A DNA stretch of 64,000 nt from Apostichopus japonicus (Eukaryota > Echinodermata > Holothuroidea > Aspidochirotida > Stichopodidae), in the NCBI RefSeq assembly GCF_037975245.1, contig NC_092570.1:1428501-1492500 (forward strand), given 5' to 3'. Shown here piece after piece: positions 63,790-64,000 of the stretch. How positions within the stretch are numbered: the stretch's first letter is position 1; every line of letters starts with the position of its first letter. The notes below the pieces were generated by a model, which did no database searches, was not told where the DNA came from, and saw nothing but the letters and a program-made list of their open reading frames with translations. The position numbers and the translations under genes are program-made.

Positions 63790-64000
63790 TCGATTTTCCC
63801 CCTAAGTGATAGGAGGCAAACCCCTCCCCTCCCCCTCCTATGCACTTACACCCGTCACGCACCCGCAGATGGATTCCGTCTGACCTTGAGTTTTAGCCTT
63901 TATGCTCACATGCACGTGCTACATTGTAATTATTACCCTTTGCTGGTTATGATAACAAGAAAATTTTCCCTTCAGTGATAGGGGGAAAACCCTCTCCCCT
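63790..64000. repeat. Two copies of a TTTTCCC(N)AGTGATAGG block at the right edge
   Basis: ATTTTCCCCCTAAGTGATAG...CCCCTCCCCT at about 63791-63832 is repeated as ATTTTCCCTTCAGTGATAGG...CCTCTCCCCT at about 63962-64000, spacing about 171 bp. It may be the start of an array that continues past the window. Confidence 0.5.

Overview
The window is a piece of an animal nuclear genome. It is AT-rich, dense in microsatellites and minisatellites, and its genes are split by introns with GT/AG splice sites. Sequence content points to an invertebrate deuterostome. My best guess is an echinoderm, but that is an inference and not proved by the window.

Left third (about 1-15,450, minus strand): the 5' half of the U2SURP/SR140 gene, a U2 snRNP-associated splicing factor. 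I can place 15 coding exons that join in frame for exactly 600 codons. They run from an ATG at 15443 through an RRM and a SURP module into a CID domain. The gene runs off the left edge, so the rest of the CID and any C-terminal region are missing. Its introns hold two short terminal-inverted-repeat elements within about 55 bp of splice sites, a third inverted-repeat element in intron 1, a 22-bp tandem repeat and a strong G-quadruplex candidate.

Middle (about 15.5-36 kb): gene-poor. It has CTA-repeat arrays, a long TA/GA array and a degraded tRNA-Thr-like sequence. Two uninterrupted plus-strand reading frames look real: a 401-residue class A (rhodopsin-like) GPCR at 20010-21215, and an unrecognised 306-residue basic/serine-rich protein at 23539-24459 that carries a likely PP1-docking motif. 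A Kozak/YY1-like ATG at 31030 may mark a first exon but is unproven.

Right-centre (36,083-54,977, plus strand): a complete TBL1XR1/TBL1X (ebi-type) gene with 11 coding exons, joining in frame to 498 residues (LisH, F-box-like, WD40 propeller). One dispersed repeat in it is an inverted relative of an element in the U2SURP intron. Its last introns hold three striking tandem arrays: a TTTTTGT-rich block, a 42-bp minisatellite and a 39/43-bp minisatellite.

Right end (about 55-64 kb): no convincing gene. It holds the TBL1XR1 3' UTR, a 27-bp C-rich minisatellite, G/C-rich runs and ATGA-type tetranucleotide repeats.

The two multi-exon genes belong to separate general nuclear pathways (pre-mRNA splicing; NCoR/SMRT corepressor exchange). 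No operon-like or pathway cluster is visible. The long reverse-frame ORFs over the minisatellites are products of the repeats, not genes.
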